Source of the DNA: Methyloceanibacter sp.
GTDB taxonomy: Bacteria > Pseudomonadota > Alphaproteobacteria > Rhizobiales > Methyloligellaceae
DNA: 11,928 nt
Assembly (NCBI GenBank): GCA_022865725.1
Contig: JALHTP010000150.1
Coordinates: forward strand, 1 to 11,928
Direction of reading: 5' to 3'
The position numbers and the translations under genes are program-made. Positions 5,060 through 11,928 of the stretch are shown here, piece by piece; the stretch's first letter is position 1, and each line of letters opens with the position of its first letter. The notes below the pieces were generated by a model. That model worked only from the letters and a program-made list of their open reading frames with translations, was not told where the DNA came from and did no database searches.

Positions 5060-7258
5060 ATGGCTGAGCTTCTGCTCGAATTATTCTCCGAAGAGATCCC
5101 GGCGCGCATGCAAACGCGCGCGCGCGAGGACCTGGCGCGGTTTCTCGGGCAGGCGCTCGGCGAGGCGGGGCTCGAATACAAAGAGATAAAGACCTTCGCT
5201 ACGCCGCGCCGCCTGGTTGCGGTGGTGGATGGGCTGCCGTCCCGTTCCCCGGATGTGCGGGAGGAGAAGAAAGGCCCGCGCGTCGATGCGCCCGAGGCCG
5301 CGGTCAAAGGCTTCCTCAAATCGGCGGGGCTTGCCTCTGTCGATCAGGCCGAGAAGCGCGAGGACAAGAAGGGCGCCTTTTACGTGGCGCTGATCGAGAG
5401 ACCGGGCCGCGCCGCCGAAGCGGTGATTGCCGGGATCGTGCCGGAGATCGTGCGGAATTTCCCCTGGCCAAAATCCATGCGCTGGGGTGCGGGACGACTG
5501 CGCTGGGTGCGTCCGCTGCATTCCATACTCTGCCTGTTCGACGGCAAGATTGTCCCCTTCGAGATCGAGGGGATCGGCAGCGGCAAGGCGACGCGCGGCC
5601 ACCGCTTCATGGCGCCCGAGCCCTTTGATGTGAAGGGCTTCGAGGATTACCGAAAGAAGCTGCGGGAAGCCAAGGTGATCCTCGATGGCGAGGAACGCGC
5701 CCGCATCATTCTGGAGAGCGCCCGCGCGCTCGCCGCCAAGCAAGGCCTCGCTTTGGTCGAGGACGAGGCGCTTCTCGCCGAGAATGCCGGGCTGACCGAA
5801 TGGCCGGTGGTGCTGATAGGCGCCTTCGACGAGGACTTTTTGTCGGTGCCGCCGGAGGTGCTCGCCACCTCGATGAAGGCGCACCAGAAATGCTTTTCCC
5901 TCCGCGACAAGAAGGCAGGCGCGCTCGCCAACCGATTCATATTAGTGGCGAATCTCGAGGCGAAAGACGGCGGCAAGGCCATCGTCGCCGGCAACGAGCG
6001 GGTGATCCGCGCGCGGCTCGCCGACGCCAAATTCTTTTTCGACCAGGACCGCAAGGTGGGCCTCGAGGTTTGGGTGCCGAAGCTGAAGGAGATCGTCTTC
6101 CACGAGAAGCTCGGCACGCAATACGACCGCATCCAGCGCGTGCGGCTGTTGGCGCGCGAGATCGCGCCGCTGGTCGGCGCCGATCCAGACCTCGCCGAGC
6201 GCGCCGCCATCCTCGCCAAGGCCGACCTCTTGAGCGGCATGGTCGGCGAGTTCCCCGAGCTGCAAGGGGTGATGGGCCGCTATTACGCGCTCGACCAGGA
6301 AGAGAATGAGGTCGTCGCCGACGCCGTCGCCGCGCATTACAAGCCGGTGGGGCCTTCCGATGAGGTGCCGCGCGAGCCTGTGGCGATTTCTGTCGCGCTC
6401 GCCGACAAGCTCGACATGCTGGTGGGCTTCTGGGCCATCGACGAGAAGCCTACGGGGTCGAAGGATCCCTACGCGCTTCGCCGCGCCGCGCTCGGCATCA
6501 TCCGCATCGTGCTGGAGAACAAGATACGTCTGGCATTCGCGCACATCCTCTTACGTCCACTTCGCTTCATGTTGGTGCATGTCAACGTAGCCGAACAACG
6601 ACGCCTGCACGGGCTCCCGGCGAAGGAGAATGTAGAAACAGCGCAACGCTTTGCTTTGCTGGCCAAAGAAGCGAAGGAGTTGGAAGCCCGTCTCCGACTC
6701 GGGGCGTCTGTTCAGCGCGACGAGCTGGGGCTGATCAGTAACCTTCTCACCTTCTTCGCCGATCGGCTCAAGGTTTATCTGCGCGATCAAGGGGCGCGGC
6801 ACGATCTCGTCGATGCGGTGTTTGCTCTGGGTGGTGACGACCTGCTGATGATCGTCAAGCGCGTCGAGGCGCTCGGGCGCTTCCTCGACACCGAGGACGG
6901 CGCCAATCTGCTCACCGGCATCAAGCGCGCCATCAACATCCTGCGCATCGAGGAGAAGAAGGATGGCGTAAGCTACGACCAAGCGCCCGACCGTAACCTC
7001 CTCAAACGAATCGAGGAAAAATCCCTCGCCAAATCCGTCGACGAAGTGGAGAAAGCCGCCGCAGCCGCGGTCGCCAACGAGGATTTCGAGGCGGCCATGG
7101 CCGAGATGGCCAAGCTCCGCGCCCCGGTCGATGCCTTTTTTGAGTCCGTGACCGTCAATACGCAGGAGCCGGGCTTGCGCGAGAATCGCTTGCGGCTTCT
7201 GAACCGCATCCGTGCCACGACGCTCACCGTCGCCGACTTCTCCAAGATCGAAGGCTGA
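5060..7258 (+). CDS. glyS: Glycyl-tRNA synthetase beta subunit
   Basis: This 732-residue partner of GlyQ binds tRNA-Gly. The N-terminus MAELLLELFSEEIPARMQ is diagnostic. TFATPRRLV (45-53) and the tRNA-interacting middle region follow, then HYKPVGPSDEVP (426-437), LADKLDMLVGFW and TGSKDPYALRRAALGIIRI (465-483), a strong family signature. The C-terminus carries the DALR-like anticodon region (FFADRLKVYLRDQGARHDLV, about 565-584). It is longer than the roughly 690-700 residues I expect. The excess lies at about residues 490-560, where the GC content at third codon positions also drops. ATG 5060 is 3 nt after the upstream stop, with no clear Shine-Dalgarno, so coupling is likely. The stop lies 2 nt from the stop of the convergent MAPEG gene. 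Confidence 0.97.
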   Translation: MAELLLELFSEEIPARMQTRAREDLARFLGQALGEAGLEYKEIKTFATPRRLVAVVDGLPSRSPDVREEKKGPRVDAPEAAVKGFLKSAGLASVDQAEKREDKKGAFYVALIERPGRAAEAVIAGIVPEIVRNFPWPKSMRWGAGRLRWVRPLHSILCLFDGKIVPFEIEGIGSGKATRGHRFMAPEPFDVKGFEDYRKKLREAKVILDGEERARIILESARALAAKQGLALVEDEALLAENAGLTEWPVVLIGAFDEDFLSVPPEVLATSMKAHQKCFSLRDKKAGALANRFILVANLEAKDGGKAIVAGNERVIRARLADAKFFFDQDRKVGLEVWVPKLKEIVFHEKLGTQYDRIQRVRLLAREIAPLVGADPDLAERAAILAKADLLSGMVGEFPELQGVMGRYYALDQEENEVVADAVAAHYKPVGPSDEVPREPVAISVALADKLDMLVGFWAIDEKPTGSKDPYALRRAALGIIRIVLENKIRLAFAHILLRPLRFMLVHVNVAEQRRLHGLPAKENVETAQRFALLAKEAKELEARLRLGASVQRDELGLISNLLTFFADRLKVYLRDQGARHDLVDAVFALGGDDLLMIVKRVEALGRFLDTEDGANLLTGIKRAINILRIEEKKDGVSYDQAPDRNLLKRIEEKSLAKSVDEVEKAAAAAVANEDFEAAMAEMAKLRAPVDAFFESVTVNTQEPGLRENRLRLLNRIRATTLTVADFSKIEG

Positions 7259-7260
7259 TC

Positions 7261-7653
7261 TCAGAACACCAGCGACAGCAGGATGAGGATGATCCCGAGC
7301 GTGGCGACATTCCAGGCGAGCGACCGCACCAGGAACACGCCAAAGGCGTAGAGCGGCACATAGACCACCCGCGCCCAGAAATAGAGTTGCGCGCCCCAGA
7401 CCGTCATCCAGTCGTGCTGTCCGGCGGCGTGTGCGACCAGGATCGCGGCGGCAAAGAGCGGGAAGGTCTCCAGGAAATTCGACAGCGCCCGCTCCAGCCG
7501 GCCGGCGACCGGCGTCAAAGGCGCCCTGGGCGCGTCGCGAGGACCGCCGGCCCAGCGATAGCCGGTCACCAGATTCTTGCTCTGCGCGCTAAGCACGATC
7601 TGCACGAGCCCGAGCACGACGGCAAGCGCTAGCATGGTGAGTTCGGTCGTCAT
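7261..7653 (-). CDS. MAPEG family membrane protein
   Basis: The gene encodes 130 residues with four predicted hydrophobic segments (about 5-22, 62-77, 84-107 and 112-129), as in the MAPEG superfamily (membrane-associated proteins in eicosanoid and glutathione metabolism). RLERALSNFLETFPLFAAA (52-70) is the characteristic motif, followed by a YFWARVVYVPLYAFG segment (91-105). Length and topology are those of bacterial MAPEG proteins annotated as inner-membrane proteins. Glutathione-dependent activity is known for some members but cannot be assigned here. The start at 7653 has a G-rich stretch (GGGGG) about 5 nt upstream as a weak ribosome-binding site. The gene is convergent with glyS and divergent from the VOC gene across only 60 nt. 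Confidence 0.9.
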   Translation of the reverse strand: MTTELTMLALAVVLGLVQIVLSAQSKNLVTGYRWAGGPRDAPRAPLTPVAGRLERALSNFLETFPLFAAAILVAHAAGQHDWMTVWGAQLYFWARVVYVPLYAFGVFLVRSLAWNVATLGIILILLSLVF

Positions 7654-7671
7654 CGAAGCCCCCGTTTGCGT

Positions 7672-7695
7672 TGTTCCCGCGAAAGCGGGAATCCA
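7672..7695. repeat. REP-like palindromic element (TTCCCGC GAAA GCGGGAA)
   Basis: TTCCCGC (7674-7680) and GCGGGAA (7685-7691) form a perfect 7-bp stem closed by a GAAA tetraloop, followed by TCCA. The same core occurs as a dispersed repeat in many alpha- and other proteobacteria. Translated, it gives the tell-tale RESGNP peptide that appears in spurious N-terminal extensions, as it would here for the VOC gene. Only one copy is visible in this window. It occupies most of the 60-nt divergent gap between the MAPEG and VOC genes. Confidence 0.7.
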
Positions 7696-7713
7696 TTAAA
7701 GAAGGCTATCACC

Positions 7714-8142
7714 ATGTCAGCCAATATCACCCTCATCACCCTCGGTGTCGCCGATGTCGCGCGCGCCACCGCCTTTTATGAGGAACTCGGCTTCGTCAAG
7801 TCGAACACCGCGAGCCAAGCCGCCGCAAGCTTCTTCCGCGCCGGCGGCGTGGTGCTGGCGCTGTGGAGCCGGGAGGCGCAACGGAAGGATGCGCAGGCGG
7901 AGTCGCTGTGGAACGGCAATGGCGGCATTGCCGTTGCTCAAAATGTCGCAAGCGAAGCCGAGGTCGATGCGGTAATGGCAAGGGCCGAGGCGGCCGGCGC
8001 GCGCATCCTGAAGCAAGCGGCTAAGACCTTCTGGGGCGGCTATGACGGCTATTTCGCCGATCCCGACGGAAATCTCTGGGAGGTCGCCTTCAACCCCCAT
8101 TGGGGTTTGGAGGACGACGGCCGGATCAAGCTGCCGGAGTGA
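7714..8142 (+). CDS. VOC family (glyoxalase/bleomycin-resistance fold) protein
   Basis: The gene encodes 142 residues with paired beta-alpha-beta-beta-beta modules. The first begins NITLITLGVADVARATAFYE (4-23). The second ends GGYDGYFADPDGNLWEVAFN (108-127), with Glu123 in the usual metal-ligand position. The first-module ligand position holds a non-His residue in ITLITLGV, so the metal site may be incomplete or differ from true glyoxalase I. Substrate unknown. ATG 7714 is chosen because GAAGG (7701-7705) precedes it at 8 nt and the domain begins there. An earlier ATG at 7666 would translate the palindromic element and is rejected. The GGCT-like gene follows after 10 nt, so the two are probably one transcription unit. 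Confidence 0.88.
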   Translation: MSANITLITLGVADVARATAFYEELGFVKSNTASQAAASFFRAGGVVLALWSREAQRKDAQAESLWNGNGGIAVAQNVASEAEVDAVMARAEAAGARILKQAAKTFWGGYDGYFADPDGNLWEVAFNPHWGLEDDGRIKLPE

Positions 8143-8152
8143 TTAGGAACCG

Positions 8153-8596
8153 ATGCGGGATCATCTCTTCGTCTATGGCACGCTCCGAGCCGGAAGCACG
8201 CACCGGATGGCGCACCGGCTGAAAGTGGGCGCCAAGCATATCGGCAAGGGAAGCGCGCCCGGCCTTCTCTACGATTTCGGGAGTTGGCCCGGCGCGATTT
8301 TCGGACCTGAAGAGAGATACCGCGTGATCGGCGACGTCTTCGCGTTGGGCAGCAGCAGGCTCTTGGCCGACCTCGACAAATATGAAGGCGTCACCCGCGT
8401 GGAGGATGAAGCGCCCGAGGTGCCGGAGGCGGAGGGTCTGTTCCACCGCATCGCCATCGCAGTCGTCCTCGAGCAAGGCGGCGCCATCCAAGCCTGGACC
8501 TACGCCTTGAAAGAGCCGCCGCGGGCGCGGCTGATCGGGAGCGGGGATTTCATCGCCGATCGCCGCATACGCGCCCCGCGCGCCATTCGCCCCTAA
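8153..8596 (+). CDS. Gamma-glutamylcyclotransferase-like (AIG2/GGCT fold) protein
   Basis: The gene encodes 147 residues. YGTLR at 8-12 is the substrate-loop signature of the family, here as LFVYGTLRAGSTHRMA. LDKYEGV (74-80) carries Glu78 at the position of the catalytic acid. Relatives release 5-oxoproline from gamma-glutamyl peptides, but many bacterial members of this fold have no known substrate, so only the fold is secure. It is a soluble protein with no signal peptide. AGGA (8145-8148) is 4 nt before the ATG. It lies 10 nt after the VOC gene, a pairing that hints at glutathione- or electrophile-related chemistry together with the adjacent MAPEG gene (inference). Confidence 0.88.
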   Translation: MRDHLFVYGTLRAGSTHRMAHRLKVGAKHIGKGSAPGLLYDFGSWPGAIFGPEERYRVIGDVFALGSSRLLADLDKYEGVTRVEDEAPEVPEAEGLFHRIAIAVVLEQGGAIQAWTYALKEPPRARLIGSGDFIADRRIRAPRAIRP

Positions 8597-8616
8597 CCCT
8601 TTCCGCCGAGAGACGT

Positions 8617-8645
8617 TTGTGCCAAGGCCGGTGGACCGCTAATAA
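8617..8645 (+). promoter_or_regulatory. Candidate promoter of ppdK
   Basis: TTGTGC (8617-8622), a 17-nt spacer and TAATAA (8640-8645) lie in the 77-nt gap between the GGCT-like gene and ppdK. Each hexamer matches consensus at about three positions but the spacing is optimal. Transcription would begin near 8652, which would exclude the TTG at 8617 as the ppdK start. Confidence 0.35.
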
Positions 8646-8673
8646 GGGCGGACCCGGGATCATGGAACATAGG

Positions 8674-11373
8674 ATGACGACAGCGGTGCCCGCGCCAAAG
8701 ACCATGCCGAAATGGGTCTTCACCTTCGGCGCCGGCCGTGCCGACGGCTCGGCCGGCGAGCGCGATCGGCTGGGCGGCAAGGGCGCCTATCTCGCCGAAA
8801 TGTCGCGGCTTGGCCTGCCGGTGCCGCCCGGCTTCACCATCTCGGCGGAAGTCTGCTCGGTCTATTACGAGCTTGGCCGCAAGCTGCCCGAAGAGCTGAA
8901 GCCGATGGTGAGCGCCGCGCTCGACGGTGTGGGCAAGATCGTCGGCGCCGGCTTCGGCGAGGTGGAGAATCCGCTGCTGGTGTCGGTCAGGTCGGGCAGC
9001 CGCGCCTCGATGCCAGGCATGATGGACACCGTGCTCAATCTCGGCCTGAACGATCAGACCGTGGAGGGTCTGGTGCGGCGCTCGGGCGACCGGCGCTTCG
9101 CCTACGACACCTATCGCCGCTTCATCCAGATGTATGCCGACGTGGTGCTCGGCCTCGACCACGAGCTGTTCGAGGAGATCCTGGAGAACTACAAAGGTCT
9201 CAGGGGCTTCGAATACGATACTGAGCTTGGCCCCGAGGATTGGGCCGACATCGTCACCCGCTACAAGACCCTGGTCGAGACCGAGCTCGGCACGCCCTTC
9301 CCGCAAGACCTCCACGCCCAGCTTTGGGGCGCCATCGCCGCCGTGTTCGGCTCCTGGCAGAATGCCCGCGCCATCGCCTATCGCCGCCTGCACGACATTC
9401 CCGACGACTGGGGCACGGCCGTCACCATCCAGGCCATGGTGTTCGGCAATATGGGCGAGCGAAGCGCCACCGGCGTCGTCTTCACCCGCAATCCCTCGAC
9501 CGGGGCACGCGAGCTATACGGCGAGTTCCTGGTCAATGCGCAAGGCGAGGACGTGGTGTCGGGCTTGCGCACGCCGGAACCCTTGACCGAGGCAGCGCGG
9601 CGCAGCTCGAACGCGAAACGGCCCTCTCTCGAGGGACTCATGCCGGATGTATTCGCCGAGCTCAAGGCCGCTTGCGCCAAGCTCGAGGCCCATTTCCACG
9701 ACATCCAGGACATCGAGTTCACCGTGCAGGATGGCAAGCTCTTCATGCTGCAGACCCGCTCGGGCAAGCGCTCGACGCAGGCCGCTCTGAAGATCGCCGT
9801 CGACATGGCCGAGGAGGGCCTGATTACCCGAGAAGAGGCGGTGAAGGGCATCAATGCCGACCAGCTCGACCAGCTCCTGCATCCCACCCTCGACCCCAAG
9901 GCCGAGAAGACGGTCCTTGCCAAGGGATTGCCCGCCTCGCCGGGCGCGGCCTCAGGCGAGCTCGTGTTCGATGCCGATGAGGCGGTGCATCTCAAGGCGC
10001 AAGGCCACACCGTGATCCTCGCCCGCGTCGAGACCTCGCCCGAGGACGTGCAGGGCATGCATGCCGCGGTCGGCATCCTCACCACGCGAGGCGGCATGAC
10101 CAGCCACGCGGCGGTGGTGGCGCGCGGCATGGGGCGGCCTTGCGTCGTCGGCGCGTCTTCTGTGGTGATCGATCTCGAGCGCGAGACGTTGCAGGCCGGC
10201 GGCGTGCTGCTGCACAAGGGCGACATCGTCACCATCGACGGTTCCACCGGCCAGATCATCAAGGGCCGCGTGGCCATGCGCGAGCCCGATCTGTCGGAAG
10301 ATTTCAGCCGCCTGATGCAATGGGCCGACAGCTTCCGCCGGCTGCGCGTGCGCGCCAATGCCGACACCCCTGCCGATGCGCGCCAGGCGCTCGCCTTCGG
10401 CGCCGAAGGCATCGGGCTCTGCCGCACCGAGCATATGTTCTTCGAGGAGAGCCGCATCCTCGCCATGCGCGAGATGATCCTCGCCGAGGATCAGGAGGGC
10501 CGCCGCAAGGCGCTCGCCAAGCTCCTCCCTGCGCAGCGTCAGGATTTCGTCGAGCTGTTCGAGATCATGGCGGGGCTGCCGGTGACCATCCGCCTGCTCG
10601 ATCCTCCGCTGCATGAGTTCCTCCCGCATAGCGATGAGATCGTCGGCGAGGTCGCCGCCGCCATGGGCGTGAGCGTCGCAAGATTGCGCCGCCGGATCGT
10701 TGCGCTCAGCGAATTCAACCCCATGCTCGGCCAGCGCGGAGCGCGCCTGCTGGTGAGCTATCCTGAGATCGTCGACATGCAGGCCCGCGCCATCTTCGAG
10801 GCGGCGATCGAGGCGGGCAAGGCCCTGCATGACCGTGTCATCCCCGAGATCATGGTGCCGCTCGTCGCCACCAAGGGTGAGCTCGATCTCGTCAAGGAGC
10901 GCATCGCCGGGATGGCGCGCGCGGTGGAGAAGGAGCGCGGGACCAACGTCGCTTATTCGGTCGGCACCATGGTCGAGCTTCCGCGCGCCTGTCTGATGGC
11001 GGGCGAGATCGGCAAGAGCGCCGAGTTCTTCTCCTTCGGCACCAACGACCTGACTCAGACCACGTTCGGCCTGAGCCGCGACGACGCCGGGCGATTCCTG
11101 GGCGAGTACGCCGACAAGGGGATCATCCAGCACGATCCCTTCGTCACCCTCGACCAGGCGGTCGGCGAGCTGATGCAGATCGCCGTCGAGCGCGGGCGCA
11201 AAGCCCGGCCCGAGATGAAGATGGGCATTTGCGGCGAGCATGGCGGCGATCCGGAAACCATTGGTTTCTGCGAGAAGATCAAGCTGAACTATGTCTCCTG
11301 CTCACCCTATCGGGTGCCTGTCGCCCGCCTTGCCGCGGCGCAGGCGGCGCTGCGTGCGGTAACGGATCGTTAG
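8674..11373 (+). CDS. ppdK: Pyruvate, phosphate dikinase
   Basis: This cytoplasmic enzyme interconverts pyruvate, ATP and phosphate with PEP, AMP and pyrophosphate. The N-terminal nucleotide-binding domain has LGGKGAYLAEM and VSVRSGSRASMPGMMDTVLN (from 103, Arg106), plus DIEFTVQDGKLFMLQTRSG. The central phosphohistidine domain has GGMTSHAAVVARGMGRP with His478. The preceding Thr476 is the residue controlled by PDRP-type regulators in other organisms. The C-terminal PEP/pyruvate TIM barrel has GIGLCRTEHMF, FSFGTNDLTQTTFG and MGICGEHGGDP with catalytic Cys853. All catalytic landmarks are spaced as in Clostridium symbiosum PPDK. The start is uncertain: ATG 8674 (899 residues, GGA 7 nt upstream) is preferred over ATG 8662, ATG 8704 and TTG 8617. 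Conserved sequence begins near 8704. Confidence 0.96.
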   Translation: MTTAVPAPKTMPKWVFTFGAGRADGSAGERDRLGGKGAYLAEMSRLGLPVPPGFTISAEVCSVYYELGRKLPEELKPMVSAALDGVGKIVGAGFGEVENPLLVSVRSGSRASMPGMMDTVLNLGLNDQTVEGLVRRSGDRRFAYDTYRRFIQMYADVVLGLDHELFEEILENYKGLRGFEYDTELGPEDWADIVTRYKTLVETELGTPFPQDLHAQLWGAIAAVFGSWQNARAIAYRRLHDIPDDWGTAVTIQAMVFGNMGERSATGVVFTRNPSTGARELYGEFLVNAQGEDVVSGLRTPEPLTEAARRSSNAKRPSLEGLMPDVFAELKAACAKLEAHFHDIQDIEFTVQDGKLFMLQTRSGKRSTQAALKIAVDMAEEGLITREEAVKGINADQLDQLLHPTLDPKAEKTVLAKGLPASPGAASGELVFDADEAVHLKAQGHTVILARVETSPEDVQGMHAAVGILTTRGGMTSHAAVVARGMGRPCVVGASSVVIDLERETLQAGGVLLHKGDIVTIDGSTGQIIKGRVAMREPDLSEDFSRLMQWADSFRRLRVRANADTPADARQALAFGAEGIGLCRTEHMFFEESRILAMREMILAEDQEGRRKALAKLLPAQRQDFVELFEIMAGLPVTIRLLDPPLHEFLPHSDEIVGEVAAAMGVSVARLRRRIVALSEFNPMLGQRGARLLVSYPEIVDMQARAIFEAAIEAGKALHDRVIPEIMVPLVATKGELDLVKERIAGMARAVEKERGTNVAYSVGTMVELPRACLMAGEIGKSAEFFSFGTNDLTQTTFGLSRDDAGRFLGEYADKGIIQHDPFVTLDQAVGELMQIAVERGRKARPEMKMGICGEHGGDPETIGFCEKIKLNYVSCSPYRVPVARLAAAQAALRAVTDR

Positions 11374-11395
11374 CCCTTACCCGCAAGTAATAGGG
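11373..11395 (+). terminator. Possible weak hairpin after ppdK
   Basis: GCCCTTAC (11373-11380) can pair with GTAATAGGGC (11386-11395) with a 2-nt bulge, immediately after the ppdK stop codon. No U-tract follows, so termination is doubtful. Confidence 0.2.
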
Positions 11396-11400
11396 CCGAG

Positions 11401-11429
11401 TTGCCGTTCACCACAATTTGCTCTAATTT
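11401..11429 (+). promoter_or_regulatory. Candidate promoter for the downstream exported-protein gene
   Basis: TTGCCG (11401-11406), a 17-nt spacer and TAATTT (11424-11429) form a moderate sigma-70-like pair in the AT-richer part of the 275-nt gap after ppdK. The transcript leader would be about 210 nt. That is long and would contain the GGTTA/GGTAAC repeats. Weak support. Confidence 0.25.
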
Positions 11430-11438
11430 ATCGGGCAC

Positions 11439-11451
11439 GGTTAAGGGTAAC
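11439..11451. repeat. GGTTA-AG-GGTAAC dyad, copy 1
   Basis: GGTTAAGGGTAAC is a short imperfect inverted repeat (GTTA/TAAC). It resembles the perfect dyad at 11623-11639, and its GGTAACGG portion (11446-11453) also occurs at 11358-11365, within the end of ppdK. Possible operator half-sites; function unknown. Confidence 0.3.
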
Positions 11452-11622
11452 GGGACGGGGATTCCGGGCCAGACCGGTGGGGGAACTTCAACTAAGCGAC
11501 TGATTTCCCACCATTTTGCCTGGTTAGGTTTTGGGGACGCTCTGAGCGCTTGGGCTCATGCCTTTAGCGATCAGGGTAAATCGGGGGAATGTCGGCCGGC
11601 ACGCCGGACGAATCTTCCCGCG

Positions 11623-11639
11623 AGGTTACGGGGTAACCT
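11623..11639. repeat. AGGTTAC-GGG-GTAACCT perfect dyad before the ribosome-binding site
   Basis: The two 7-bp arms are perfect reverse complements around GGG. The dyad abuts the Shine-Dalgarno GGAGG (11640-11644) of the last gene, so it could act as an operator or, as RNA, as a hairpin next to the ribosome-binding site. Confidence 0.45.
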
Positions 11640-11648
11640 GGAGGGACA

Positions 11649-11928
11649 ATGGGCCGACGCTTGCCTCGTCGGGTGTGGCACACCGCCGCTGCGCTCGTGC
11701 CGCTGCCCCTGATCGCTTTGGGCTATGTTGCGGCCGTGCCGGGCAACCCGGTCGCCTTTCAAATCGAGCTTTATTTCTCAGGCAATAGCTCGGCGCAGCC
11801 TCTGACGCGCACGGCCGATTCAGCGCCGCAGCGCCTTCCGCGCGAAGCCGCGCTCCTGTTCCGCACCGGCGGCAAAGGCCCAAGGGCCGACCAATATCTC
11901 GTACCCAGCACCGTCACTTCCGCCGGCA
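11649..11928 (+). CDS. Exported or membrane-anchored protein, N-terminal part (possible cell-wall hydrolase)
   Basis: From ATG 11649 the frame is open to the right edge, giving 93 residues. It is preceded by GGAGG at 11640-11644 with 4-nt spacing. The N-terminus MGRRLPRRVWHTAAALVPLP is strongly basic and then hydrophobic to about residue 30 (LIALGYVAAVPG), a signal peptide or membrane anchor. The remaining 60 residues are Ala/Pro/Arg-rich and look unstructured, with no recognisable domain before the edge. In many Rhizobiales the gene after ppdK encodes an SleB-type cell-wall hydrolase with an N-terminal anchor and a linker of this kind (recalled knowledge). That is my best guess, but the catalytic domain would be outside the window. 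Confidence 0.65.
   Translation, partial: MGRRLPRRVWHTAAALVPLPLIALGYVAAVPGNPVAFQIELYFSGNSSAQPLTRTADSAPQRLPREAALLFRTGGKGPRADQYLVPSTVTSAG

Noticed and set aside
7666..7713. Extended N-terminus of the VOC protein starting at 7666
   Set aside because: The extra residues include RESGNPL, the translation of a dispersed palindromic repeat. The ATG at 7714 has a proper ribosome-binding site and begins at the domain boundary.
8617..8673. TTG 8617 or ATG 8662 as the ppdK start
   Set aside because: Residues from these starts do not look conserved, and a promoter-like pair overlaps the TTG. ATG 8662 remains possible but has a poorly spaced ribosome-binding site.
9952..11241. A 429-codon open frame on the minus strand inside ppdK, and a 362-codon one at 9378-10466
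   Set aside because: Both are antisense shadows created by the high-GC codon pattern of ppdK. Their translations are low-complexity (His/Asp/Leu- or Ser/Arg-rich) with no domain, and the plus strand carries all PPDK motifs.
11401..11712. 103-codon open frame after ppdK
   Set aside because: It begins with TTG without a ribosome-binding site, is Gly/Thr-rich then Arg/Cys-rich, and overlaps out of frame a gene with a strong Shine-Dalgarno and signal peptide.
1..11928. CRISPR arrays, insertion sequences, phage genes, tRNA or rRNA
   Set aside because: Reading both strands showed no regularly spaced repeats, transposase or integrase motifs, or RNA gene signatures.

Overview
The window is GC-rich chromosomal DNA, apparently from an alphaproteobacterium of the Rhizobiales/Hyphomicrobiales type. 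The support is the two-subunit glycyl-tRNA synthetase (glyQ, glyS), a bacterial-type pyruvate phosphate dikinase downstream of it, a short S49 peptidase, a DUF2007 protein next to a TrmN6-like methyltransferase, and strong G/C preference at third codon positions. I cannot name the genus. There is no phage, transposase, CRISPR array, rRNA or tRNA signal. Most of the window is core housekeeping DNA.

Layout. (1) 1-253, minus: N-terminus of a polyprenyl diphosphate synthase (ispB type) running off the left edge. It is divergent from (2) 372-1413, plus: a DUF2007 protein overlapping a TrmN6-like N6-adenine methyltransferase. (3) 1414-2429: an accessory kilobase holding two small minus-strand genes for exported peptides, one with two cysteines and one extremely Gly/Tyr-rich and basic, plus a terminator-like hairpin and inverted repeats. 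(4) 2430-7258, plus: a compact run of S49 peptidase, a one-helix membrane protein, glyQ, a 161-residue unrecognised protein and glyS, with gaps of 3 nt or overlaps except for about 100 nt before glyQ. (5) 7261-7653, minus: a MAPEG-family membrane protein convergent on glyS with only 2 nt between the stop codons. (6) 7714-8596, plus: a VOC (glyoxalase-fold) protein and a gamma-glutamylcyclotransferase-fold protein, with a palindromic REP-like element just upstream. (7) 8674-11373, plus: ppdK. (8) 11374-11648: a regulatory-looking gap with repeated GGTTA/GGTAAC motifs. (9) 11649 to the right edge: the start of an exported or membrane-anchored protein, possibly a cell-wall hydrolase.

How the genes work together. 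GlyQ and GlyS form the alpha2beta2 glycyl-tRNA synthetase. PpdK interconverts pyruvate and PEP and is a frequent glyS neighbour in this group (recalled, not checked). The MAPEG, VOC and GGCT-like genes are all loosely connected with glutathione or electrophile chemistry, but no shared pathway is proven. The best leads are the unrecognised gene between glyQ and glyS, an apparent 40-45 residue insertion of atypical codon usage in GlyS, a palindrome hiding the methyltransferase Shine-Dalgarno, the Gly/Tyr-rich exported peptide, and the repeated dyads before the last gene. I see no convincing multi-gene novel system.
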